DNA of 64,000 bases from Progne subis subis (lineage: Eukaryota > Chordata > Aves > Passeriformes > Hirundinidae), in the NCBI GenBank assembly GCA_022316685.1, contig JAKJHU010000338.1, positions 62,001 through 126,000 of the forward strand. Reading direction: 5' to 3'. Shown here one piece after another: positions 10,596 to 22,250 of this stretch. Made by a program: the position numbers and the translations under genes. The notes below the pieces were generated by a model. It was not told the origin of the DNA, did no database searches, and worked only from the letters and a program-made list of their open reading frames with translations. Within the stretch, counting starts at the first letter, position 1; each line of letters starts with the position of its first letter.

Positions 10596-11075
10596 CCCCC
10601 AAACTGCCCTCAGCATTTCCTTTGCTGCACCTTGGCTTTCTTTCACTATTCCTGCTACAAATTCCTTCCTATTGCTCACCCCTGTTCCCTCCCCTGCAAA
10701 CAGCCCATCCCTGGTTGCCCTTTCCTCTTTGGTCCCACTCCCCATTTCAGTTCCTGAGCTGGCACCATGGGAACATCCCTTGGGGAGCAGGATCATCCTC
10801 CAAGTGCTTCAGGAATTGTCTGCAGCCTCCTGCAGTGCCTCGTGCTGCTCCCTTGCCAGAGGCACCACAGGCCAGGGCAGCACATCTGGGCTGCTGTGTC
10901 TGGCTGTGGCGCTCCCTGTTCTGGGCAAGGAGGAGGAGCTGCAGAGGCTCTGCAGGACTGACAGGATGGGCTTTGGGGCTGTGAGGAGAAGCTGAGGCAC
11001 CTGGGCTGCTGGACCTTTCTGAAGAGGAGGCCCAGGGCTCATCCTGCGACTGCTGCAAGGGTGGTTTCAGAGAAT
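10596..11075. repeat. Low-copy block P, third copy
   Basis: It matches 27125-27595 (same strand) and 55640-55170 (opposite strand). On the minus strand all three copies keep a frame of about 62 codons that ends at the same place with the same stop (ADNS), with only a few amino-acid changes. I do not recognise the sequence; it may be the end of a decayed gene. Confidence 0.8.
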
Positions 11076-11077
11076 CA

Positions 11078-11420
11078 CAGAATCAGCCAGGTTGGAGAAG
11101 ACCTTGGACATCATCAAGTCCAACCTGTGCCCTGACACTGCCTTGTCTCCCCTGAGCGTCCTCTTCTCCTCATAAACAACCGCAGCTCCCTCAGCCGCTC
11201 CTCACAGGACTTGTGTTCCAGACCCCTCACCAGCCTTGTTGCCCTTCTCTGGACACGCTCCAGCCTCTCCAAGTCCTTCCTAAATTGAGGTAGCCCAGAA
11301 CTGGACACAGCACTCGAGGTGCTGCCCAACCAGTGCCGAGCACAGGGGAAGAATCACTGCCCTGCTCCTGCTGCCCACACTGTTCCTGATCCATAGGAGT
11401 GCCAGGGGCTGGATGAGGGA
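11078..11420 (-). mobile_element. CR1 LINE 3' fragment
   Basis: On the plus strand it starts with AGAATCACAGAATCAGCCAG and continues with the typical reverse complement of a CR1 3' end. It matches the 3' part of the CR1 at 27597 and, at its other end, the 5' part of the CR1 at 29740, so it looks like a fusion of the two. Confidence 0.9.
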
Positions 11421-11439
11421 AATGGTGGGGACGGGGTGA

Positions 11440-12469
11440 GGACAAAGTCTGATTGATTGTCAGCCGTGAAGGGTCTTGATTTTCATATCTATTTAGAATG
11501 CATTTAATGTGCTGAGGATCAATATCAATTGGACAGTGTAGATTTAAATCTATAAATATGTACTAAGTGAAAATAATTCATGCTAATTGTAATCATATCA
11601 ATATTTTAAATATATATTTTTAAAAATATTTGTCATAAAGTAGTAAAGTAAAAAGTAGATGTGATTAGTGTTACAAAGCAGATAGGCCCCTTGGCAGATG
11701 GAACATGAGAAGAATAAGATACAGGATGCAGTTTGAGATAAACAGGAGTCTCAAAGCTGGATTGGCCAAAGCTGGGATTAGTCCAAGGTCGGGAGATGGG
11801 CCCTTTGCAGATGTGATGGGATACAGGATGTCTTAAGATAGAACTGGCCTTGAGATGGACAAAGTTGGGACTATTCCAAGGCAGAGAGTTTGGCTGGTGG
11901 TTTGATCCATGAAATAATTACTTTATGGAACATAATGCTTAGTTATGTATAACACAGAACTTAAAGCGCACGCGCAGCCAGTGAGGTTATTCAGAGGACT
12001 GCGAGGAAGATGCTGAGCCTTCATCTGAAGAAGACCAACAAAAAGCCAAGAAGATCCCCTAACAACAAGCGGGGCATGCGCTACGTAGTATAGGGATGTA
12101 GATTTTACAAATTGAAAATAGGAGGAGATTTACAAGAAATATTATTGAATATGTATTACCATACAGTATATCAGTTCAAGTTGGATTACTTTGTTTTGTA
12201 CGTGAGGTAGGGTGAAAACCCCCCTCCGTACCCCAGTCATTTTTGCTTATGCTTTAACCAAACATTACTTATCTTAAATTAATCACTGAGAAATTTTTGT
12301 ATATGCTTGATTATAAAATGCTACTTAAATAAAATTGCATTGCTGCTAAATTCAACTTTGTTACTTATTAAATTAGACAAATAGAGCTTCATTTAAAACC
12401 TTTCCTTCCTTCCTTCATTTTTCCTTTCTCCTTTCCTTCTTTCTCTCACACTTCTTTCTCTCCATCTTT
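11440..12469. other. AT-rich region with a possible LTR
   Basis: The first 120 bases are a fragment of block D (also at 29741, 46250 and 53080). The remainder is AT-rich with no gene. An AATAAA near 12330 followed by about 50 bases of T/A-rich sequence, and a CGCACGCGCAGCC box near 11970, give it an LTR-like look on the plus strand, but I found neither ends nor a second copy. Confidence 0.4.
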
Positions 12470-12663
12470 CTCTTTTCTCTTTTCTTTCTTTTCTTTTCTT
12501 TTCTTTTCTTTTCTTTTCTTTTCTTTTCTTTTCTTTTCTTTTCTTTTCTTTTCTTTTCTTTTCTTTTCTTTTCTTTTCTTTTCTTTTCTTTTCTTTTCTT
12601 TTCTTTTCTTTTCTTTTCTTTTCTTTTCTTTTCTTTTCTTTTCTTTTCTTTTCTTTTCTTTCT
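12470..12663. repeat. Pentanucleotide microsatellite (TTTTC)n
   Basis: About 36 nearly perfect TTTTC units form a polypyrimidine strand of about 190 bases, preceded by a degenerate CT-rich run. Long reading frames over it are artefacts of the repeat. Such mirror-symmetric purine/pyrimidine tracts can form triplex DNA. Confidence 0.98.
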
Positions 12664-14082
12664 TGGGAGCAGGTGCCCTTACCCTCCCCAAATCACTGCC
12701 ACTCCACCGCAGCCCTGCACAGCACAGCACCTTAAACTCAGCCTTCCCAATTTCATGGCAACCTCCTACAAGACACTTCCAGGTCCCAAAATTCCTAAAA
12801 GCACCAGCAGCCTTCAAAAACTGCCTCTTGCTTTCCTTCCCTCTACTCCCCTACCCCAAGAGCCCAAACCACCCCATCCACGACTGCAATTACACCACAC
12901 ATTACACCATCCCATCCCATCCCATCCCATCCCATCCCATCCCATCCCATCCCATCCCATCCCATCCCATCCCATCCCATCCCATCCCATCCCATCCCAT
13001 CCCATCCCATCCCATCCCATCCCATCCCCTCTGGGCAGGAAGTCCCCTCCAACCAGCCCTTGCACACTTCCAGCCATTCCAGGGACAGCTGCAGCTTTTC
13101 CTCCCACTCTGTGCCAGGGCCCCACCGCCCTCCCAGGGAACAAGTCCATCCCCACATCCCAGCTCACCCTGGCCCCAGGCAGTGTCCAGCCATGGCCTGT
13201 GTCCTGGTGCTGCAGGCCCTTGGCAAGAGTCTCTCCCAGCCAGCAATTCCTGCTCTTCCCTGCTCTGGGGCAGCAGCTGCAAGTTGATTTGCTCCCTGGG
13301 CTCTGGCCCAGCCCCAAGCCAGGGCCGGGACCTTTCCCCAGAGCTCTGCCGGCACTGGCTCGCTTCGGCCGCAGCCCAGCAGCAGACGGAGCTCAGAGCT
13401 CCCCGGGGGCTGCGCCTCCTGCCCAGGGACAGCAGCAGGGGCAGCTGAGACTTCTGCCCCGGGGCCAGCAGGGAATGCACCCCAGGGAACGGCTGGGGCT
13501 GGGCCAGGCCAGCTGCGGGCTGGAGACCAGCAAAAGCTTCTTCCCCTGCAGGGGGCTTGACCACTCACCAGGCTCCCCAGGGAATGGTCACAGCTGCTGA
13601 GGCTGCCACAGCTCCAGGAGCCTTTGGACACCGCTCCCGGGAATGCCCAGGCTGCCACTGTTGGGCTGTCTGTGCAGGGCCAGGGCCTGGACTCCATGAT
13701 CCTGCTGCCTCCCTCCCAGCTCAGCCCCTTCTGCAGTTCTCTCCCTTGGGCTCAGCCTTGGTGTCTCCTCCAGGCGCTGGCAGAGCTCTTGGGGCCAGGG
13801 CAGGAGCGGCACAGCCCCAGCGTTCCCCTCTCTGTGACACCACGGTGGGGACAGCTCCAACGTTCCCTGCCTGGAGACGCTCCAAGGGAAGCGTCCAGAG
13901 CCACAGCCAGACAGCAAAACTGAGCGGGCACTGAGCACCCCCGGCCTGGGCTGATGTGCATTGCTGTGCACACAGCCCGGGGAAGGTCCCCCTGGCCACC
14001 TCCACAGTGCCACAGACAAGTGTCACATAGAGGGACAGAGCTCTGCCCAGGGCTGACAGGGAGAGTTAATTAAAAACACAAA
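12664..14082. other. GC-rich region without a recognised gene
   Basis: Apart from the CCATC tract inside it, the stretch is GC-rich and low in complexity. Several long frames on both strands overlap each other and share no known domain, as expected from GC bias. I see no promoter, splice-site series or paralogue in the window. Confidence 0.5.
12908..13026. repeat. Pentanucleotide microsatellite (CCATC)n
   Basis: About 23 perfect CCATC units. It lies only 245 bases from the TTTTC tract, with non-repetitive sequence between. Confidence 0.98.
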
Positions 14083-14335
14083 AAGGACATAAAAAAAGCC
14101 AAAAAAACAAAAAAAAACCACAAAAAACCAAAACTTCCCACCACCTAAAGAAAGAAATGAAAAAAAAAAAAAAAAAAAAAAAAAGCGAGAGAGAAAAAAA
14201 CCCACAAAACAAATAAAAAAAAGCTCTCCCCAAAATCAACAAAACCAAAGAAAAACAAAAGAACAGGAAAATAAACCAAACCAAACCAAAAAATACAAAC
14301 AAAACCCCAAAAGAAAACAAACAAGAAAAAGAGAG
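14083..14335. repeat. A-rich low-complexity tract
   Basis: The plus strand is almost only A and C, with a run of about 24 A near 14160-14184. It may be the tail of an old retrocopy, but nothing upstream is recognisable. Confidence 0.85.
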
Positions 14336-15649
14336 CAATTCCCCAGCACAGCTGTTCCATCCTTCAGTTCTCACACCTGCATGCACACAAGACCTGGGGC
14401 TGCAGAAAATGAGGACTCATTGGGCACATTTGCAGGAAAAGCAGGTTTAGGACAGGCTTTCAGCAGAACTGTTCTCAGTTGAGTGAAAAAGGCCCCTTTG
14501 GCAGCGGCAAGGCCATTGGAAATGCAGACCCTACACCCACAGGAGAGAAAAGGGCTCTGGATTCCCCTCTCCCTGACACATGAACCCTTCTCCCAGACTG
14601 CTTCCCACACAGGATTCTCCTGGACGACTGCAGAAAGCTGAGAGTCAGCTCTGCCTTCTTCATGTTCTGTGCCCTAAAGCTGACTGGGAGAAGAAATTTA
14701 GGCTCAGCTCTGGTGGCACAATCCCTCCTGGCCCAGGGCACAGCACCAGGAAGGTGTTTGCGTGCCAAGGCTTTGCTGCAGCCAAGGAAAGCTCCTGGCT
14801 CAGGGTCACCTTTCCTGTTCAGCCAGAGCCCCGAGTGCCCCAGCAGCAGCAGAGAATGGCAGCATTGGCACGGGCTGGCACAGGAGGGGGAGATATTCCC
14901 CCTCGAGAGAGGCTCATATTCCAGTTGTTGCATTCAGGCAGCTCCAGATGCCTCAGCTTTGGTTGCACAGTAGCTGGAAATGCAAGTGCCGGAACTCTGT
15001 TCATGCCCAGCCACAGCAGGTGACAGCAAGGACAGGATCCATGGCAATGAGGACATTTGCAGAGAGATCCTTCAGCAAAAGCTGGAGGCTGGAACTCTGT
15101 GCAGAAAATGCCCTGGGGTCTCTGCATGGAGGCAAAAGGAACAAAGTTCCATTTCATGCCTGGCTAGGGAACACCAAAATGGTTCCTTTTCAGGGCAAGG
15201 TTCCATTGCCGGGTGTTTTCTGAGCCCCAGAGGAGAGCCCAGGGGGCCAAGGAACTGAGAGCGGGGACTGTGCAGGAGTCAGGCACAGCGAGAGAGCCCG
15301 AGCTGAAGGCTCAGCCCCGAGGTGGGCACGGACTGGGAGGGGGCAGAGCCCGGGGGGTCCCGCAGAGCCTCCCTGCTCCAAAGCCCCGCCTGCGCCAGCG
15401 GGGCAGCTGCCGGGAGCCTGTGTGCCAGGGCCGGGCCGCAGGTGGGTGTTCCAAGTGCCTGCAGGGAGAGCAGCTTTTTGTCCCGATCCGGGGGCATTCC
15501 CGCGGGCTGGGGTCCCTGGGAAGGTGCACGAGGGCAGGGTGGAAGTGCTTGGTTTGTGGTTTTGTGTTTTGGATTATCTTTTGTGGGGGATGATGGCTGG
15601 TTGGGTTTTTAGCGTTTCTTGGAGAGGGTGGGGGGAATGCTTTTTTCTG
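14336..15649. other. Unannotated GC-rich stretch upstream of the CpG island
   Basis: No homology to anything else in the window and no convincing coding frame. Overlapping frames on both strands reach about 150 codons but lack recognisable domains. Confidence 0.4.
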
Positions 15650-16200
15650 TGCCGTGCCCCCATGTGTTTGAAGCCCCGCGGGTGCAGGGAGCGCTGGCAC
15701 AGTCCCGGCACGGGCGGGGCGGCCCCGGGCGGGTTGTGGGAGCCGGGAGCGGCCGCCCGGGCCCGGAGTCGCCGCCTTGGGCCGGGAGCCCCCCGGGCAG
15801 AGCTCTGTGCTCGGGGCCGAGGCCCGGGCGGCCCGGGGAGTGCCTCAGTGGCCCGTGAGCCCCCGGCGCAGGCGGCTCCATGTGGCCGGGCTCCGAGGGG
15901 AGCGGCCCGGGCCGGCCGTGGCCGTGCGGGGCCTGGCGGGGCTCGGGGGGCTGGGCCGGGCTGGGCAAAGGCTGAGGGAGAGCGGGGGAAGCGTTGGCAC
16001 AGAGGCCCCGGGCTCCCCGTGCCCCCCTGGCCACGCAGCCGGGCTCGGGGGCCGCCTCGCTCAGAGCCAGCCCCGGCTGCGGGGGTCCCCGGGGGCCCTG
16101 GGGAGGGGGCGGCGGGGGCTGACGGAGCTCTGTGCCCGGGGCTGGGCGCGGCTGCCCAGGGAGCGCAGGATGCAGGGTCCCCCCGTGCTGGGGCTGCCTC
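15650..16200 (+). promoter_or_regulatory. CpG island, likely promoter of the zinc-finger gene
   Basis: About 550 bases of very high GC and unsuppressed CpG, with several GGGCGG and CCCCGG boxes. It lies 600-1100 bases upstream of the first coding exon of the plus-strand zinc-finger gene, where housekeeping-type zinc-finger promoters are usually found. The inverted gene copy at 35-37 kb has no such island; its arm is interrupted by an LTR just beyond exon 1. Confidence 0.6.
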
Positions 16201-16784
16201 TGCCCGCCTCAGGGGCTGCATTGTCAGCCCAGAGACACCTGGGGATCGCCTGGTACCAGCAGGGCTGGGAGAGAAACCCGGGAATGGGGGGAGCAGAAAC
16301 AGGCAGTGCAAGAGCTGGGGGTGTTCCAGAAACCTGGAGAAGTTGGGAGCATGGACAAGGGAGACCCATGGATACCTCAGGACATAGAAAGAAGGACCCC
16401 GAAAAGTGCTGACACCTGGGATGGTTGTGATGCCAAACTGGTGATCCCAGTAAAGAGGAACCTCCTGGATTCCCAGGAGGCACAGCAGCCCAGAGAGCAG
16501 GAACACCAATACAAAATTGATCTGCAGGCACCCTGGGGGGGGCATCCAGGACCCCAAAGTGGAGAGGCCAGAGAGGGAAAACTCATGGTTGGGTGTTTTT
16601 GCTGAATCTTGGTCATTAGTGTATTTTGATACATTGAGTCTTGGTGTTTTGGAGGTTTTTATGGGCACCAGATGCTCGGTGACTTCTCGAGATGGACTTG
16701 GGCAGGAGGGACCCCCTAACCCAATGTGCCCATACATTGTATTTTTCCCCAAACCAGGATCTCACATTCCCAAACCTTGGCTGG

Positions 16785-17691
16785 ATGGAGGAGGCTGTGA
16801 GGAAGAGGAAGATGCCACAGGACAGCCAGGCAGGTGAGGAGGAAGTCAGTGCCCCTTTCCCCCTCTCTCCTGCTCCATCTCCCAGCCCAGCATGGCCCCC
16901 AGCTGCAGGACAACCCCGCTGCCGACGCCGTCCTGCTGGGGATGTGTTGGGAGAATCTCCTTCCCCTTCCCTCTGGCATGGAGGCAAATGCCATCCTGTC
17001 CATCTCCTTCTTCCCCCAGACAAAGAGCTAAGGATCGGGACCAGGATGGACAAATCCACACAGCAGAACCTCATGAAGGAGGCCATTTTGAGTGGCTCCA
17101 TGGTGCAGGAATTCAAAAGGGAGGAAAAACCCCGGAGATCCCACACAAGGAGGGGCTCCAAACCCATTCCAGGGTGCTCTGAGGGGGAAAGACCCACCCT
17201 GTGCCAGGAAGGTGAACAGAGCTTCAGCCAGGGGCTCTGAGCTGGTGGTCCCTGAACAGCCTCATGATGCGAAGAAACCCCACAAGTGCTTGGAGTGTGG
17301 GAAGAGCTTCAGCTGGAACTGCCTCCTGATCAGACACCAGCGGATCCACACTGGGGAGAGGCCCTACGAGTGTGGGGAATGTGGGATGAGCTTCAGCAGG
17401 AACTCCCACCTGATCTGCCACCAGAGGATCCGCACCAAAGAACGGCCCTACAAGTGTGAGCAGTGTGGGAAGAGCTTCATTCAGTGCTCCCACTTGATCT
17501 GCCACCAGAACATCCATATTGAGGAAAGGCCATACAAGTGTGGGGAATGTGAGAAGGGCTTCAACCAGAGGTCCAAACTGATCATCCACCTAAAGAGCCA
17601 CACTGGGGAGAGGCCCTATGAGTGTCCCGAGTGTGGGAAGAGCTTCACCCAGAGCTCTGAGTTGAGCCAACACCAACGGAAGCACCAGTAA
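16785..17691 (+). pseudogene. C2H2 zinc-finger protein, copy 1, frameshifted
   Basis: Exon 1 (16785-16833) starts at ATG in a good context, encodes [16 protein letters not shown] and ends at a GTGAGG donor. A 186-base intron ends in a pyrimidine tract and CAG, and exon 2 starts at 17020 with a charged linker typical of songbird zinc-finger families. Five C2H2 fingers follow (17281-17688) joined by TGE(R/K)P-like linkers. In finger 2 the last zinc ligand is Arg and not His. One extra G near 17228 shifts the frame between linker and fingers, so exon 1 cannot be read into the fingers. Such proteins bind DNA in the nucleus and often silence retroelements. After the stop a further degenerate finger follows in frame. 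The single-base lesion might be a sequencing error. Confidence 0.82.
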
Positions 17692-18760
17692 GGGAGGCCC
17701 TGTGAGTGCTCTGACTGTGGGAAGAGCTTCCTGCACTGCTCCAACTCCATCCCCATCAGAGGACACCGTTGGGAAGAGACCTGGTTACCCACAGTCCCCA
17801 TGATCCTCATTGGGAAGGGATTGGTGGTTCTTTTATTTTGTTATAATTATCTTTTGATTCAGCTTCATCCCTTTAAAACACACTAAAATGTGGTAAAAAT
17901 CAATAAACTTATCAGAAGCATCTAAAGCTTCATTTTTTACTACTGTTTTTGGGGAATCTGCGATTCAGGGAGATCCTGGGGAGGATGTGTGTGGTTTGGG
18001 GAGTATTATCATAGTTATCTCTATTCCTTGGCACTCCAAAATATGAGAGGGATTGATCTCTCAGCTCAAAACCACTCAGTGTCACTGAAAACTACTCAAT
18101 CCCTCCCTAAAAGTACTCAATTCCACATCCCCTCAGTGTGGAATGGGTTTGGAAGGGGGTTGGGTGAAGTGTCCTGCAAATCAGGAGTGGTGAGATGGGC
18201 ATAGGGTGGCGTAGGATTGGTGGGATGGGGATTGGGAGGGATGGGATGGGGGAAATAGAGCTTGGGAAGGGGTTTTGATGTCCAGGAGAGGTGGAATGGG
18301 TTTGGGTGGGGATTGGGAGCGTGTGGTGAAGTCTGGAATGAGACAGCAGAAGGCTGGGGATGATGGAGATGGAACTCTTTCCTGAGTGAGTTTTTGGGTA
18401 TTCCACGTTCTTGAAGGGATTTTGGTGCATCCCACATTTCTGAGGTGGTTTTGGAATGGTCACTGCCCCAGCCCCAGCCACTTCAGCCTCTGGTCCAGCC
18501 CCAAAGTGGCTGCCAAGCCCCTGGCACCTCAAAAACCTCACCTCTGAGAGGGACCAGAGCAGGTGTGGCTGTGACACGGCTGTGACACTGATACATCCCA
18601 CAACCCTGGAGCTCACAGCAGCTGAGATGATGCTGGATCCAAGGCCCTGACTGTGGCTCTCTCTCTCTTCTCCTGACTTTCTCTTCCCAGCATGTGGATA
18701 GCATCTGAAGTTGTAGCGTTTAGAGTTTTCTGAGTCAGTGCTTTTTGTAGTGCCTTACCA
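17692..18760. repeat. Downstream flank of the zinc-finger gene, inverted copy at 33540-34480
   Basis: The sequence from about 17940 to 18710 matches the reverse complement of 33560-34480, including the CTCTCTCTCTTCTCC tract near 18660 and 33600. It shows that the duplication covered DNA beyond the gene. No coding region of its own. Confidence 0.8.
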
Positions 18761-19630
18761 TAATTCCAGGTTTAATAGAATTTATAAGCTATGTTAAATA
18801 CTATTCCTCTGTAAATGGTTTAGTCATAGGTTATAAGTTCAGAGAAATACTTTCAAGTGCTGTTCTTTGTCTAAATTGTGAAGTTGAAGGTGTAAGTTGA
18901 AGTTAAGGTATAAGTTGAATCCTGTTAATTTGGAGGTCTGTGACGATTTTTGGCCATGTTCCTTTTATCCTTGCCCTCACTGTCCTCTTGTCACACACAC
19001 TGGGACAGTCCTCAGTTCATTTCTGGTTTGATTACCTGGGTTTTGTTTGGTTGTGTTGTTGCTTTTCTTTCCTGGTGTGCCTGAAGTGTCCAGTCATGGA
19101 CAGAGTGACTCTTGCAAGGAACTTTGTCATGCCTCACCACCTGTGCTCCTAACTGGTGATTTTTGTCAAATATGCTAATCTGCTTAACTTATAGAACTGT
19201 ATTCACCCTTTGGGGGGCTGGGCATTTTGTGGACATTTTCCATATCTGCCCCTTGGAGGCCTCCAATAAAGATCAGCCTTTCTACTACCTCCTCTATAAT
19301 ATTATCTCTAAAGGGGGTTGTTTTCTCCTCTTGTTTTTTTCTCCTTTGACGCTGTGACTAGGGCTTACTGGCTTGCTTCTCTGCTCCTCTACCACTTGGG
19401 AGAGGAAAAATCCTCTGCGCTTGGTAGGCTCCTACAAGTCCCATTCCTTAAACCTGTCCTGGGGATGGATCAGGGATGGAGTATCTCATGATCATTTGTG
19501 CTTAGTGGGTGGAAAACTTCTGTTATCATGATGTTGTTAGTTCTGCTCCATTCTCTATGTATTTTATAGTGAAGAACTGTTATTCCTTTTCCCACAGTTT
19601 TGCTCGGGAGCCCTGTAATTTTGGAATTTC
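18761..19630 (+). other. AT-richer stretch with an LTR-like segment
   Basis: No gene. Around 19260 the plus strand has CCAATAAAGATCAGCC followed by a T- and C-rich stretch ending near 19435 in GGCTCCTACAA, which resembles the R-U5 part of an avian LTR. The 5' end is not defined and there is no second copy in the window. Confidence 0.35.
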
Positions 19631-19639
19631 ATCCAAAGG

Positions 19640-19880
19640 GATCATGGGGATACTTTTAGGTCTCATGGAACCAAGGGGCCAGTGTGATTCTGAGAGGCCC
19701 CAGGGATCCAAGGAGACCACAGTGCTCCTGCAGGACCCCATGGAATCATGGAGTCCATTGTGACACTGCTGGGCACCATGGAACCAAGGACTCCTGTGAC
19801 ACTGAGGAACCTCATGGAAACAAGGGAACAGGGAGCAGGTCTGGCTGGCCTGGCCTCCCAGGGGCTGCCTGACAGCTCCA
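19640..19880. repeat. 37-bp minisatellite, short cluster
   Basis: Degenerate units built around GTGACACTG and GGAACCAAGGGGCC, the reverse complement of the array at 28226-29110. A second short cluster lies at 20920-21110 inside the 187-bp array. Confidence 0.7.
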
Positions 19881-19889
19881 GCTGACCAT

Positions 19890-21780
19890 GGAATGTCAAG
19901 GGTCACTTCTCATCTGCAGCTCTGGGGCTCCGTGCTTACCTTCCTGTGGAAAAGAACTGTCCTTCTCTTCCAGGGACCCATGGCCAAAATTGGGATTTGG
20001 CCTCTAGAATTCTGTATATCCAAGGATTACTTCCAGCCCAAAGCTGCCAGGAGAGAAAAGTCTGGCTGGCTTGACCTCCTGGGGGCCACATCTGGCCACC
20101 AGATTGCCTCTGGTGATCTACCACCAAAACACTGGGGCTCCATGCTTTGCTTCCTATGGAAAAGGACAGTCCTTCTCATCCATGAGCCCAGGGTCAAATT
20201 TGGGATTTTACCCCCCAGATTGTATCCAAGGATTGTTCGTAGGGGAAAACCTGCAAGGACAGACAAGTCCTGCTGACCTTGGCCTCCTGGAGGCCACCTC
20301 TGATCTGCCTTCAAAACATTGGGGCTCCACCCTTTCCTTACTATGGAAAAGACCCATCATTCCAGGTGCCCGTGATCAAAATTTGGAAGATCCCACTTCC
20401 AAATTTCCATATATCCAAGGATTGTTATCAGATCAAACCTTCTGGAAAAGACAGATCTGCCTGGCTTGGCCTCCCAGGGCCCCCTCTCATCTGCCTTCAA
20501 AACACTGGGGCTTTGTGCTTTTCTTCCTATGGAATTAAACATCTTTCATGTCCAGGTGCCCATGGCCAATATTGAGAATCCATCTCCCAAATTCCATATA
20601 TCCAAGGATTGCTTCCAGACAAAAGCCACCATTACCATCAAGTCTGGCTGGCTCTGCCTCCTGAGGGCCTGCTCTCACCTGCCTTCCAAACACTGGGAGC
20701 TCCATGCTTTCCTATTTTATGGAAAAGTCTCATCCAGCTTGTCCAGGCAGAAATGGCTGAAATTGGGACTCCACATTCCAAATTCCCTGTATCCAAGGGT
20801 TGCTCCCAGACAAACTTGCCAGGACAGACAGATGTGACTGGCCTTGGCCTCTGGTGGCTGTGTCTCATCTGTCTCTGAAACACTGGGACTCGGTGCTTTC
20901 CTTCCTATGGACACCCCTGTGACCCCTGTGGGCTTATGGAACCCAGGGGCCATGGTGACACTGCAGGGCTTGTGCGACCAAGAGGACCACAGTGATCCTG
21001 TGGTGTGGAACCAAGGGGCCACTGTGGCACTGAGGGGCCCCAAAGAGTCGTGGTGCCTTTGTGACATTGCAGGGCTCATGGAACCAAGGGAACACGGAAC
21101 AGCTCTGCCTGACTTGGGCTCCTGGGGGTGCCTGAGACATCTGGCTGATCTTTGCATGGTGAGAGCTGCTTCTCCTCTGCCCCTGAAGCACTGGGGCTCC
21201 ATGTTTTTCTTCCCAGGGAACAGAACTGTCCTTCTCCTCCAGGTACAAATGGCCAAAATTGGGATTGCATCTCCAAGTTTCTGTATATCCAAGGATTGTT
21301 TCCATATGAAACTTGCCAGGACAGACAGCTCTGGCTGGCCTTGGCCTCTTGGGGCCACCTTGCATCTGCCTTTGAAACACTGGGGGGCCATGCCTTTCTT
21401 CCCATGGAAAAAGAACTTTCAAGTGCAGGCATCCAAGGCCAAAACTTGGAATCCTCCCCCAAAATTCCATTTATCCAAGTATAGCTCCCAGACAAAATCT
21501 GCCAGGACTGACAAGTCTAGCTTTCTTTGACTTCCTCAGGGCCAGCTCTTAGCTGCATTGAAACATTGGGGCTGTTCTCCTCCAGGTGCACTGGCCAAAA
21601 TTGGAATTTGGCCTCAAAAATTCAGTCTATCCTAGGATTGCTCCCAGACAAATTCTGCCAAGACAAACAGATCTGGCTGACCTTGGCCTCTAGTGACTGA
21701 CTTTCATCTTTCAATACTGGGCTTCTGTGGTTTCCTTCCTATGGAAAAGAACTGTCCCTCTTGTTCAGGCGGTCTTGTCC
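19890..21780. repeat. Tandem array of about 187-bp units
   Basis: At least eight diverged units repeat the marks TATATCCAAGGATTG (starts near 20020, 20226, 20415, 20602, 20792, 21289, 21473, 21630), CTGGCTGGCCTTGGCCTC, ACTGGGGCTCC and CTTCCTATGGAAAAG. Spacing is mostly 184-206 bases. The larger gap at 20.8-21.3 kb is filled by minisatellite of the 37-bp type. Not coding. Confidence 0.88.
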
Positions 21781-21859
21781 TCAAGCCCTTGGCCACTGTG
21801 AAGGGACAAAGGAGCTCTATGCTCAGTGGAGTGCAGACTGAGGACAGGGGATGAGAGCC

Positions 21860-22250
21860 CTGGGAGTGCTTGAAGGGTGATTTCAGAGATGGGGGATCAT
21901 TTTGACATGGCAGAAAAGAGAGAGAAACAAAAAAATTATGCAAAGGGCAGCTGGAGAAGTCCAGACTGGACACCAGGAGAAAGGAATTTCTCTCCCAGGG
22001 CAGGGCTGTGGTACAACACATCCCCCAGAAGGAGCCTGGAGCAGCCCAAGGCTCTGTGTGCCCAGGCAGAGGCAGGCAGCACGCAGAGCTGTCAGCAGAG
22101 GAAGGGGCCAGCGAGGTGGGGCAGCCGGGGGATGACGACAGCCTGCAGGGACAGAGGCACAGGGCATGGACACCGTAGGACAGCCTGGGCTGGAGAGGGC
22201 ACAGGGATGGGCAGCAGCTGAAAGGCCCTGACAGAGCCAACTCCTGCAGC
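21860..22250. repeat. Inverted partner of 30160-30470
   Basis: About 240 bases (21950-22190) are the reverse complement of 30230-30460, at high identity. The pair has the same centre (about 26.2 kb) as the two zinc-finger copies and so belongs to the same palindrome, just outside the receptor block. Confidence 0.75.

Noticed and set aside
12446..13317. Long reading frames rich in Lys/Glu/Arg or in Gly/Trp/Asp repeats
   Set aside because: They are translations of the TTTTC and CCATC microsatellites and carry no information beyond the repeat.
15422..16752. Frames of 321 and 392 codons across the CpG island
   Set aside because: CpG-rich DNA lacks stop codons; the frames overlap on opposite strands and show no domain.
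19890..21780. CRISPR-like regular repeats
   Set aside because: Units are about 187 bp and diverged, with no short constant repeat and no spacers; the DNA is vertebrate.
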